Source: CAVRZJ01 sp964594125 (lineage in GTDB: Bacteria; Acidobacteriota; Thermoanaerobaculia; Thermoanaerobaculales; Thermoanaerobaculaceae). Taken from it: a stretch of DNA of 64,000 bases. Location of the stretch: assembly GCA_964594125.1 (NCBI GenBank), contig CAZQLL010000002.1, positions 1 through 64,000 on the forward strand, given 5' to 3'. The translations under genes and the position numbers were made by a program. The notes under the pieces were generated by a model. That model ran no database searches. It saw nothing but the letters and a program-made list of their open reading frames with translations, and had not been told where the DNA came from. Shown one piece after another: positions 51,665-59,114 of the stretch (positions are counted from its first letter, which is position 1; every line of letters starts with the position of its first letter).

Positions 51665-52329
51665 GACGGGACCCCGCAGGGAACGGCGACGGCGCCCGGG
51701 AAGTCGGCCTGCAGCCGGCCGGCAGCCGCGAGCGCCCGCGCGCGATCGCCGATGGCGGCGGCGCGCACCCGCGTGAGGCCTCCGCCGGCGGGAGCGAACC
51801 GCGCGGCGTAGCCGAGCCGCTCGAGGGCGGCGCGCGCCCGCTCGGCGTTGTCGCGCTGCGCGAAGGCGCCGACCTGCACCTCCCAGCACGGCGAGCCCGG
51901 CATTCCGTCGCCGAGGCTCTCGACCTCGAGGCGCACGCGCACGACGCCCGGTCCGATGCTGTCGATCGCCTCGGCGGCGGCGCGCGACAGGTCGATGATC
52001 CGCCCGTCCACGAAGGGGCCGCGGTCGTTGATCAGCACGGTCGCCCGGCGGCCGTTCTCGAGGTTTGTCACGCGCACGCGAGTGCCGAACGGCAGCGTCC
52101 TGTGGGCGGCGGTCATCTCGTTCATATCGTACCGCGGCCCCGAGGCGGTGTGCCGTCCGTGGTACGGCTCGCCGTACCACGACGCCAGCCCGACCTCGGC
52201 CGCGCCGGGCGCGCCGGCCGGCGCCGCCGCCGGCGGCGCGCTGCTCGCGCACGCCGCGAGAATGGCGGCGAGGCCCGCGAGGAGAGCGCTGCGGCCCGCG
52301 AACCGCGACCCGCGAGCCGCGGCCCTCAC
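51661..52329 (-). CDS. rlpA: RlpA-like septal lytic transglycosylase with SPOR domain
   Basis: 222 residues. Lipobox ILAAC with Cys27. Double-psi beta-barrel domain at about 45-125: GLASWYGEPYHGRHTASG, FGTRVRVTNL, NDRGPFVDGRIIDLS, with the active-site Asp of NDRGPF. C-terminal SPOR domain (about 145-222; WEVQVGAFAQRDNAERA) binds denuded glycan at division sites. Start GTG 52329 overlaps the purB stop by 4 bp. The first residues are encoded by heptad repeat copy E, so the start of the signal peptide may be repeat-derived. Confidence 0.9.
   Translation of the reverse strand: MRAAARGSRFAGRSALLAGLAAILAACASSAPPAAAPAGAPGAAEVGLASWYGEPYHGRHTASGPRYDMNEMTAAHRTLPFGTRVRVTNLENGRRATVLINDRGPFVDGRIIDLSRAAAEAIDSIGPGVVRVRLEVESLGDGMPGSPCWEVQVGAFAQRDNAERARAALERLGYAARFAPAGGGLTRVRAAAIGDRARALAAAGRLQADFPGAVAVPCGVPS
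52295..52322 (+). repeat. Heptad tandem repeat, copy E (4 units)
   Basis: Units CCCGCGA, ACCGCGA, CCCGCGA, GCCGCGG: the same 7-bp period, with the central A of CCACG changed to G. It lies inside the 5' end of rlpA, coding for about residues 3-12 of its signal peptide. Confidence 0.45.
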
Positions 52330-53753
52330 ACCGGCGGCTCCTCGTGGGCGGCAGCCGCCGGGTGGGCGGCGAGCCACGGCTCGACCGCCTCGGCGAGGAA
52401 CTCGTCCACCTGCTCGGGCGCGCGACCCACGAAGCTGGCCCCGTCGAGCAGGGCGGTGAGCGCGTGGCGGTCGAGCCCGAACGCCGGCTCGCCGGCGATC
52501 AGGTCGGCGAGCGGGTTGGCCTCGCCGTGCTCCTTGATCCGGCGGGCGGCCTCGCGCGAGAGCACGCGCAGCCGCTCGTGCAGGAGCTGGCGGTCGCCGC
52601 CCTTCGCCGCGGCTGCGAGCAGCACCGTCTCGGTGGCGATGAACGGCAGCTCCTCGTCGAGGTTTCGGCGGATCATCGCCGGGTAGACGGCGAGCCCGTC
52701 GGCGACCGAGCGCCAGAGCAGCAGCAGCGCGTCGGTCGCGAGGAACGCCTCCGGCAGTACAAGGCGCCGGTTGGCGGAGTCGTCGAGCGTGCGCTCGAGC
52801 CACTGCGAGGCGGCGGTCCACGCCGCGTTCGGCTCGAGCGAGATCACGTAGCGGGAGAGCGCGCACATGCGCTCGCAACGCATCGGGTTGCGCTTGTAGG
52901 GCATCGCCGAGGAACCGACCTGGCCGCCCTCGGCCGGCTCGTCGACCTCCTTGAGCCGGGACAGCAGGCGAATGTCGGAGCCGAACTTGTAGGCCGACTG
53001 CGCGATCCCGGCAAGGCAGCCGAGCAGGTACGTCTCGGGCTTGCGCGGGGACGTCTGGCCGGTCACGGGGTAGGTGTCCGGGAAGCCCATCTCCGCCGCG
53101 ACCCGGCGGTCGAGCTCCCGCACCTTCTCGTGGCTGCCGAGGAGCTGCAGGAACGACGCCTGCGTGCCGGTCGTTCCCTTCGAGCCGAGCAGGAGCAGGC
53201 GCGAGCGCTCGAACTCCAGGCGCTCGAGGTCGAGCAGCAGGTCCGCGATCCACAGACAGGCGCGCTTGCCGACCGTCACCGGCTGCGCCGGCTGGAAGTG
53301 GGTGTGACCGAGACAGGCGAGGGCGCGGTGGCGGCGTGCGAACGCGGCGAGCGCGCGCACCACGCCGGCGGCGCGCTCGATCACGAGCCGGCTGGCGTCG
53401 CGCAGGATGACGAGGTCGGCGTTGTCGGTGACGTAGCACGAGGTGGCGCCGAGGTGCAACCACGGGCCGGCGGCCGGCGCGGCCTCGGCAAGGGCGCGCA
53501 CGTGCGCCATCACGTCGTGGCGCGTCTCGCGCTCGAGCGCGTCGGCGCGCGCCAGCTCGTCGGGGGTGGGGTCGAGGTGCGCTTCAAGCTGCTCGATCGC
53601 CTCGCCGGGAACGGCCACGCCGAGGTCGCGCTCGGCGCGCATCAGCGCCAGCCACAGCCGCCGCCACAGCCCGAAGCGCACCGCTGGCGAGAACAGGCGC
53701 TGCATCGCGCGCGAAGCGTAGCGCCCCGTGAGCGGGTGTACGAAGCGGTCCAT
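52326..53753 (-). CDS. purB: Adenylosuccinate lyase, eukaryote-like type
   Basis: 475 residues. Splits adenylosuccinate and SAICAR, releasing fumarate, in purine synthesis. Fumarase/aspartase signature SSAMPYKRNP; catalytic His/Ser regions LGATSCYVTDN and LGHTHFQPAQPVTVGKRA. The stretches SQWLERTLDDSANRR, ELPFIATE and SFVGRAPEQVDEFL read much more like animal and fungal ADSL than like the E. coli or Bacillus PurB forms, from memory of those proteins. ATG 53753 is 6 nt after CACAAT. First gene of purB-rlpA-receptor, with 4-bp overlaps. Confidence 0.94.
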   Translation of the reverse strand: MDRFVHPLTGRYASRAMQRLFSPAVRFGLWRRLWLALMRAERDLGVAVPGEAIEQLEAHLDPTPDELARADALERETRHDVMAHVRALAEAAPAAGPWLHLGATSCYVTDNADLVILRDASRLVIERAAGVVRALAAFARRHRALACLGHTHFQPAQPVTVGKRACLWIADLLLDLERLEFERSRLLLLGSKGTTGTQASFLQLLGSHEKVRELDRRVAAEMGFPDTYPVTGQTSPRKPETYLLGCLAGIAQSAYKFGSDIRLLSRLKEVDEPAEGGQVGSSAMPYKRNPMRCERMCALSRYVISLEPNAAWTAASQWLERTLDDSANRRLVLPEAFLATDALLLLWRSVADGLAVYPAMIRRNLDEELPFIATETVLLAAAAKGGDRQLLHERLRVLSREAARRIKEHGEANPLADLIAGEPAFGLDRHALTALLDGASFVGRAPEQVDEFLAEAVEPWLAAHPAAAAHEEPPV

Positions 53754-53759
53754 GCCCCC

Positions 53760-53765
53760 ATTGTG
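53760..53765 (-). promoter_or_regulatory. -10 box, leaderless type, for purB
   Basis: CACAAT on the minus strand, 6 nt before ATG 53753. No Shine-Dalgarno. Confidence 0.5.
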
Positions 53766-53834
53766 ACACGGCGGGGCGTCGTCCCCTCGCCGTTGCGCTG
53801 CGCCGCTCAGCCCCTCCGGCCTCCCGCTGCACCA

Positions 53835-53869
53835 CCCACGGCCCGCGACCCACGAACCACGAACCACGT
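53835..53869 (+). repeat. Heptad tandem repeat, copy F (5 units)
   Basis: Units CCCACGG, CCCGCGA, CCCACGA, ACCACGA, ACCACGT. It ends 5 bp before the -35 box of the arcC promoter. Confidence 0.65.
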
Positions 53870-53874
53870 TCTTC

Positions 53875-53903
53875 TTGACTTGCCCCTCGCCGGGCGGGAG
53901 AAT
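53875..53903 (+). promoter_or_regulatory. Promoter for arcC-argF
   Basis: TTGACT (53875-53880), 17 bp, GAGAAT (53898-53903). Closely similar to the fadR promoter (TTGACT, GAGACT). Leader about 35 nt. Confidence 0.6.
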
Positions 53904-53944
53904 CCTCGCTCCGCCGGGCACTCCCCGGCGGCTCGGAGGAGACA

Positions 53945-54919
53945 GTGAGCAGCACCGAGAAGCGCCGGCCGGTGGCGGTGATCGCCTTCGGCGGCAACGC
54001 ATTGCTGCGCCCGCAGGACCACGGGACGCAGGAGGAGCAGTTCACGCTCGCCTGGAAGGCGACCCGGTGGCTGGTGGAGATCATCCACCGCGGGTTCGAT
54101 CTGGTGATCGTGCACGGCAACGGGCCGCAGGTGGGCAACATCATGATCCAGGTCGAGGAGGCGATCACCAAGATCCCGCCGCAGAGCCTCGACGTCTGCG
54201 TCGCCCAGACGATGGGCTCGATGGGGTTCATGCTGGAGAACCAGCTCCGCAATCGCCTCAACGAGGAGCAGATCGCGAAGCCGGTGGTGACCGTGCTCTC
54301 CGAGGTCGAGGTGGCGCGCGACGACCCCGCGTTCGACAACCCCTCGAAGCCGGTCGGACCGTACTTCACCGCGTACCGCGCCAACCTCCTCATGCAGGAG
54401 CAGGGGTGGCAGATGGTCGAGGACGCCGGCCGCGGCTGGCGCAAGGTGGTCGCCTCGCCGCCCCCGAAGCGCATTCTCGACATCGAGGCGGTCAAGCAGC
54501 TCGTCGCCTCCGGCGCGGTGGTGATAGCGGCGGGCGGCGGCGGCATCCCGGTGTATCAGGACGTCGGCGGCTACTTCCGCGGCGTCGAGGCGGTGATCGA
54601 CAAGGACTACACCGCGTCGCTGCTCGCCCAGGAGGTCGATGCCGACCTGTTCATCATCCTCACGCAGGTGCCGCAGGTGGCCGAGAACTTCGGCCGCCCG
54701 AACCAGCACTGGCTGCCGCGGCTCACGGTGGCGAAGGCGAAGGAGATGCTCGAGCACAACCAGTTCCCGCCCGGCTCGATGGGGCCGAAGGTGCGGGCGG
54801 CGATCGCGTTCGTCGAGAAGACCGGCAAGGAGGTGCTGATCACCGACACCGAGCACCTCAAGGAAGCCCTGGCGCACAACGGCGGCACGTTCATCGTGGC
54901 CGACGGAAAGGAGACGTGA
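53945..54919 (+). CDS. arcC: Carbamate kinase
   Basis: 324 residues. Interconverts carbamoyl phosphate plus ADP with ATP, carbamate. Motifs: AFGGNALLRP at the start, VIVHGNGPQVGN, ANLLMQEQGW, AAGGGGIPVYQD, and VIDKDYTASLLA with the nucleotide-site Lys and Asp. GTG 53945 with GGAGGAG (53935-53941) 3 nt upstream. argF follows 4 bp downstream. The pair could run from citrulline to ATP, or make carbamoyl phosphate for synthesis. No arginine deiminase (arcA) or antiporter (arcD) is beside them. Confidence 0.95.
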   Translation: MSSTEKRRPVAVIAFGGNALLRPQDHGTQEEQFTLAWKATRWLVEIIHRGFDLVIVHGNGPQVGNIMIQVEEAITKIPPQSLDVCVAQTMGSMGFMLENQLRNRLNEEQIAKPVVTVLSEVEVARDDPAFDNPSKPVGPYFTAYRANLLMQEQGWQMVEDAGRGWRKVVASPPPKRILDIEAVKQLVASGAVVIAAGGGGIPVYQDVGGYFRGVEAVIDKDYTASLLAQEVDADLFIILTQVPQVAENFGRPNQHWLPRLTVAKAKEMLEHNQFPPGSMGPKVRAAIAFVEKTGKEVLITDTEHLKEALAHNGGTFIVADGKET

Positions 54920-54923
54920 GGCG

Positions 54924-55862
54924 ATGTTCGAGAGCCCGTGGCGGCGGCACAAGGACCTGATCTCCATCCACGACCTCACTGCCGACGAGGTCGAGGCGCT
55001 GTTCCAGCTCGCGGCCAACGTCAAGGCGCGGCCGCACCAGTATCGCAACGCGCTGGCCGGCCAGACGCTGGCGATGATCTTCGAGAAGTCCTCGACCCGC
55101 ACCCGTGTCTCCTTCGAGGTCGGCATGTACCAGCTCGGCGGCCTGGCGACGTTCCTGTCGTCGCGCGACATCCAGATCGGGCGCGGCGAGCCGATCGCCG
55201 ACACAGCGCGCGTGCTGTCGCGCTACGTCAGCGGCATCATGGCGCGCACCTTCGCGCACGCCACCGTCACCGACCTGGCGAAGCACGCCTCGATCCCGGT
55301 GATCAACGGCTTGACCGACCTGCTCCACCCGTGCCAGGCGCTCACCGACTACTTCACCGCGCGCGAGAAGTTCGGCCACACCAGGGGGTTGACGCTCGCC
55401 TACGTGGGCGACGGCAACAACATGTGCCACTCGCTGATGTACGGCGGCCCCAAGGTGGGGATGAACGTGCGCATCGCCACCCCCGACGGGTACCGGCCGA
55501 ACCCGGAGGTCGTGGCCAACGCCAAGGCGGACGCCGCCGCGGCCGGCACCACCGTCGAGGTGGTCACCTCGCCCGCCGACGCCGTCGCGGGCGCACACGT
55601 GGTCTACACCGACGTCTTCGCCTCGATGGGGCAGGAGTCGGAGGCGGCGGTCCGCCTCAAGGCGTTCGCCGGCTACCAGGTGAGCCCCGAGCTGATGCGC
55701 CTGGCCGACAAGGACGCCGTTTTCATGCACTGCCTGCCGTGTCACCGCGGCGAGGAGGTGCACGCCGACGTGGTCGACGGCCCCGCCTCGGTGGTCTTCG
55801 ACGAGGCGGAGAACCGGCTGCACGTGCAGAAGGCGATCATGCTGATGCTGATGCATCGCTAA
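54924..55862 (+). CDS. argF: Ornithine carbamoyltransferase
   Basis: 312 residues. Transfers the carbamoyl group between carbamoyl phosphate and ornithine to give citrulline, or the reverse. Carbamoyl phosphate sites EKSSTRTRVSFE and LHPCQALTDY; the ornithine loop FASMGQESE (OTC reads SMG; AOTC-type Pro-Glu changes are absent); HCLPCHRGEEV with the catalytic Cys. SD (GGAGACG) lies 8 nt before ATG. Overlaps the convergent kinase gene by 4 bp. Catabolic or anabolic use is undecided, but the tight link to arcC favours a catabolic or ATP-yielding role. Confidence 0.94.
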   Translation: MFESPWRRHKDLISIHDLTADEVEALFQLAANVKARPHQYRNALAGQTLAMIFEKSSTRTRVSFEVGMYQLGGLATFLSSRDIQIGRGEPIADTARVLSRYVSGIMARTFAHATVTDLAKHASIPVINGLTDLLHPCQALTDYFTAREKFGHTRGLTLAYVGDGNNMCHSLMYGGPKVGMNVRIATPDGYRPNPEVVANAKADAAAAGTTVEVVTSPADAVAGAHVVYTDVFASMGQESEAAVRLKAFAGYQVSPELMRLADKDAVFMHCLPCHRGEEVHADVVDGPASVVFDEAENRLHVQKAIMLMLMHR

Positions 55863-57739
55863 GGGATCAGCCAGACGTGGAAACGACCCTCGGCGGCCGC
55901 CGCGACGATGCGGCGGCCGTCGCGCGTCAGGGCGAGGCTGGTCAGGCTCTCGCCCTCGGGCCCCGCCACGAGCTGCGGCAGCTCGGGGTCGTCGAGGCTC
56001 CAGATCACCGCCGCGCTGTCGGTCGCGACGCTCATCACGCGCCTGCCGCCGGGGAGGAAGAGGACGTCCGCTATCGCGCGGCCGTGCTCCGAGTGCATCC
56101 CGAGCTGCGCCTTCGAGTCGAGCGCGTGCACGCGCACCCAGCCGTCGCGCGCCCCGCTCGCGACGAGGTCGCCGGCCGGCAAGACCGCGAGCGCGCACGG
56201 CGGGGAGCGGTGGCCGTGCAGCGTCGCGACGAGGCGGTGCGTCGCGATGTCGTGGACGCGCAGCGTCCGGTTGACGTGGCCCGTGACCACCAGCCGGCCC
56301 TGCTGCGCCAGCGCCATGCAGGTGATCGCCTCCGGCTGGCGGCGCAGCTCACGGCGGGCGTCGCCCCGCCGCAGCGAGTCGACCTCCCAGAACTTCAACG
56401 TCGCGTCGGCGCCGGCCGACAGCAGCGTGCGGCCGCCCGGCGCGAACGCCAGGCCGCCGACCGGCCCGTCGTGGCCGAGGCGGACGTCGAGCTCGAGGCC
56501 GGTCGCGAGCTCCCAAAGGTAGATCGCGCCGTCGAAATGCCCCGAGGCGAGCAGGGTGCCGTCGGAGCTGCACGCCAGGCAGGTGGTGAGCGCGCCGTGG
56601 CCGGTGCGCAGGTGGACGCGGTTGCGCAGCGTCGCGATCTTCGCCCTCGTCTCGAGGCTCCACAGCCGGAGCGAGCCGTCGGTGCCGCCGGCGACCAGCG
56701 TCGCACCGTCCGGGGCCAGCAGCACCACCTGCACGCGCCGCGCCTCGCCGAAGGCGCCGTCGGGGACCAGCGGGGGATGCGCGGCGACCGCCGCCGGGCC
56801 GCGCCCGGGGGCGACGACCGTCCGTCCGTCGCGGCCGGAGAACCCCGGCTCGAGGTCGCCGAGCGGCGTCGCGGCGGCCGGCGACGGCGGCCGGGGGCGC
56901 AGCGAGAGCGCCTCGCCGCCCGCCGCGCGCACGGCGCGCAGGGCGCGCGCGAGCGCGGCGAGGTCGGGGAACCGCGCGGCCGGGTCCTTGGCGAGCGCCT
57001 GCTCGACGATGCGGACCAGCGCCGGCGGCACGTGCGCGGCGCGCGGGTCGATCGCCGGCAGCGGCGCGTGCACGATCTGATAGACCAGCGAGGGGACGGT
57101 GGCGCCGGCGAACGGCCGCCGGCCGGTGACCAGCTCGTGGAGGATGACGCCGACCGCCCAGATGTCGACGCGGTGGTCGACCGGGCTGCCCGCGAACTGC
57201 TCGGGCGCCATGTAGCTCGGCGTCCCGAGCAGCGTGCCCGAGCGGGTCGCCAGCGTGCTCCCCTCCAGCCAGGCGACTCCGAAGTCGACCACCTTGACGG
57301 CGCCGTCGGGGAGGATGGTGACGTTCGAGGGCTTGACGTCGCGGTGCACGACGCCGTGCGCGTGCGCGTAGGCGAGCCCGTCGCAGAGCTGGATCGCCAC
57401 CGCCAGGCGGCTGTCGAGGTCGGGGAGGTGGCCGCGGTCGAGCGCGTCGCCGAGGTTCTCGCCGCCGAGCAGCTCCATGGCGATGTACGGCACCCCGTCG
57501 GCCTCACCGAACTCATACACCGTGACCACGTTGGGGTGCTGCAGGCGCGCCGCCGAGCGTGCCTCGCGCAGGAACCGCTCGCGCATCCCGCGCTCCTCCA
57601 GCAGCTCGGGGAAGATCGTCTTGAGCGCGACCTCGCGGTCCAGCACCGGGTCGCGCGCGCGGTACACGGCGCCCATGCCGCCGCGGCCGATCACCGACAC
57701 GATGCCGTACTTGCCGATGCGCTCGGGCACCTGGGTCAC
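55859..57739 (-). CDS. Hanks-type Ser/Thr kinase fused to WD40 repeats
   Basis: 626 residues. Kinase domain at about 10-275: glycine loop IGRGGMGAVYRA, Lys40, HRDVKPSN (Asp134), DFG (Asp152), APEQF. Complete active site, so likely active. A Pro/Ala linker (275-345) leads to a WD40 propeller of about seven repeats (345-626; DGSLRLWSLETR, DGAIYLWELATG, DATLKFWEVDSL, DGWVRVHALDS). No membrane helix is seen, so it appears cytosolic. GTG 57739 is 6 nt after TACGAT. It could phosphorylate FHA targets such as the cyclase at 45187 (inference). Confidence 0.9.
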   Translation of the reverse strand: MTQVPERIGKYGIVSVIGRGGMGAVYRARDPVLDREVALKTIFPELLEERGMRERFLREARSAARLQHPNVVTVYEFGEADGVPYIAMELLGGENLGDALDRGHLPDLDSRLAVAIQLCDGLAYAHAHGVVHRDVKPSNVTILPDGAVKVVDFGVAWLEGSTLATRSGTLLGTPSYMAPEQFAGSPVDHRVDIWAVGVILHELVTGRRPFAGATVPSLVYQIVHAPLPAIDPRAAHVPPALVRIVEQALAKDPAARFPDLAALARALRAVRAAGGEALSLRPRPPSPAAATPLGDLEPGFSGRDGRTVVAPGRGPAAVAAHPPLVPDGAFGEARRVQVVLLAPDGATLVAGGTDGSLRLWSLETRAKIATLRNRVHLRTGHGALTTCLACSSDGTLLASGHFDGAIYLWELATGLELDVRLGHDGPVGGLAFAPGGRTLLSAGADATLKFWEVDSLRRGDARRELRRQPEAITCMALAQQGRLVVTGHVNRTLRVHDIATHRLVATLHGHRSPPCALAVLPAGDLVASGARDGWVRVHALDSKAQLGMHSEHGRAIADVLFLPGGRRVMSVATDSAAVIWSLDDPELPQLVAGPEGESLTSLALTRDGRRIVAAAAEGRFHVWLIP

Positions 57740-58154
57740 CCGACTATCGTAAACCCGGGCGAGGGGCGGCTGCGTGGAGTCTCGAGGCATGGAGGCGTGA
57801 GCCACGGACACGTCATCACTCCGTGTCGGGAGCGCCTCCTTCAGCCGCGAGTCATGCGGTGACGCGCGATGGCGCGCAGGAGCACGGTGCCAGCCGCGAC
57901 GCCGCGCGCTTCCGGCGCGCGGCATCCGGTGCCGCCGGTGACGATCTGCGCAGCCCGCCTCGGCGCCGGCTGAGGCGGCGTGCCAGCCTGGCTCGCGCAT
58001 GCGCCACTCCTGCGCACGGAGCGAGTCGCCAACACGGCTCAGAATGGCAAGCTGCTTGCATTGGACGCCGGTCGGTCTGTACGCCACACAGGGGTGCGGG
58101 CCATTTTGACGTTGCGCTGGTATGGTTCGCACCGGCTCTCCCAGGAGGTGACGC
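57740..58154. other. Intergenic region with two strong hairpins
   Basis: 415 bp, divergent between the kinase gene and the Gld-type operon. Holds the kinase -10 box (57746-57751), a perfect 9-bp hairpin GCCGCGCGC/GCGCGCGGC with a TTCCG loop (57901-57923), and CCGCCTC/GAGGCGG with a 10-nt loop (57955-57978). TATGGT at 58121-58126 is the only -10-like box before the ABC operon, without a -35. No protein gene is supported; a structured leader or small RNA is possible but unproven. Confidence 0.4.
57746..57751 (-). promoter_or_regulatory. -10 box, leaderless type, for the kinase-WD40 gene
   Basis: TACGAT on the minus strand, 6 nt before GTG 57739. Confidence 0.55.
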
Positions 58155-59114
58155 TTGATCGAGGTCGAAGCGCTGACCAAACGTTTCGTGGACCGGGACG
58201 CGGTGTCCAACGTGTCGTTCTTCGTCGCGGAGGGCGAGGTGCTGGGCTTCCTCGGCCCCAACGGCGCCGGGAAGACGACCACCATGAGGATGATCACCGG
58301 CTTCCTGCCGGCGACCTCCGGCAGCGTGCGGGTGGCCGGGATCGACCTGGCGCGCGACCCCCTCGGGGTGCGCGCACGCATCGGCTACCTGCCCGAGAAC
58401 GTGGCGCTCTACCCCGAGATGCGGGTCGAGGAGTACATGCGCTTCCGTGCCGCCATCGAGGGGGTGTCGCGCCGGGAGATCGCGGAGCGCGTCGACGAGG
58501 CGTGCGAGCGCACGATGATCGCCGACGTGCGGCGGCAGGTGATCGGTACGCTGTCGAAGGGGTACCGGCAGCGCGTCGGCCTCGCGAGCACGCTGCTGCA
58601 CCGCCCCGCGGTGCTCATCCTCGACGAGCCGACGGTCGGCCTCGACCCGCGCCAGATCGTCAAGATCCGCGAGCTGATCTCCGAGCTCGGGCGCGACCAC
58701 ACGGTGATCCTGTCGACCCACATCCTGCCCGAGGTCGAGCAGGTGTGCCGCCGAGTGCTGATCATCGACGGCGGCAGGATCGTCGCCGACGGCACCCCCG
58801 AGCAGCTCCGCGCCGGCGCCGCCGGCGCCGGCGAGGTGGTGGTGCAGCTCGAGGCGCCGGAGGGCGAGGCGCGCGCCGCGCTGGAGGCGCTGCCCGGCGC
58901 CGGCTCGGTGCGCCACGACGGCGGCGGCCGCTTCCACGTCTCGGTCGACGGCGGCGCCGACCTGCGCCGAGAGGTGTTCAACCTCGCGGTCGAGCGTCGC
59001 TGGGTGCTGCTCGAGCTGGCGCAGACGATGCCGTCGCTCGAGGACACCTTCCTGCGGCTGACCACGCGCGAGGCGGCGGAGCCCGAGGCGGCGCCGGAGG
59101 TGGCCAATGCGTAA
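58155..59114 (+). CDS. ABC transporter ATPase, GldA-like
   Basis: 319 residues. TTG start at 58155, supported by a very strong Shine-Dalgarno AGGAGGTGA (58143-58151) 3 nt upstream. Walker A GPNGAGKTTT, signature LSKGYRQRVGLAS, Walker B VLILDEPTVGLDP, and switch His in LSTHILPEVEQ. The C-terminal extension (about 220-319) is like the GldA/CcmA-type ATPases. Powers the permease at 59107; the ATPase, permease, GldG-like protein and DUF4340 protein form one operon. Overlaps the next gene by 8 bp. Confidence 0.9.
   Translation: MIEVEALTKRFVDRDAVSNVSFFVAEGEVLGFLGPNGAGKTTTMRMITGFLPATSGSVRVAGIDLARDPLGVRARIGYLPENVALYPEMRVEEYMRFRAAIEGVSRREIAERVDEACERTMIADVRRQVIGTLSKGYRQRVGLASTLLHRPAVLILDEPTVGLDPRQIVKIRELISELGRDHTVILSTHILPEVEQVCRRVLIIDGGRIVADGTPEQLRAGAAGAGEVVVQLEAPEGEARAALEALPGAGSVRHDGGGRFHVSVDGGADLRREVFNLAVERRWVLLELAQTMPSLEDTFLRLTTREAAEPEAAPEVANA

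Noticed and set aside
57823..58158. 111-residue open frame in the 415-bp gap
   Set aside because: The Arg/Ala-rich translation and hairpins inside it are typical of chance frames at this base composition.
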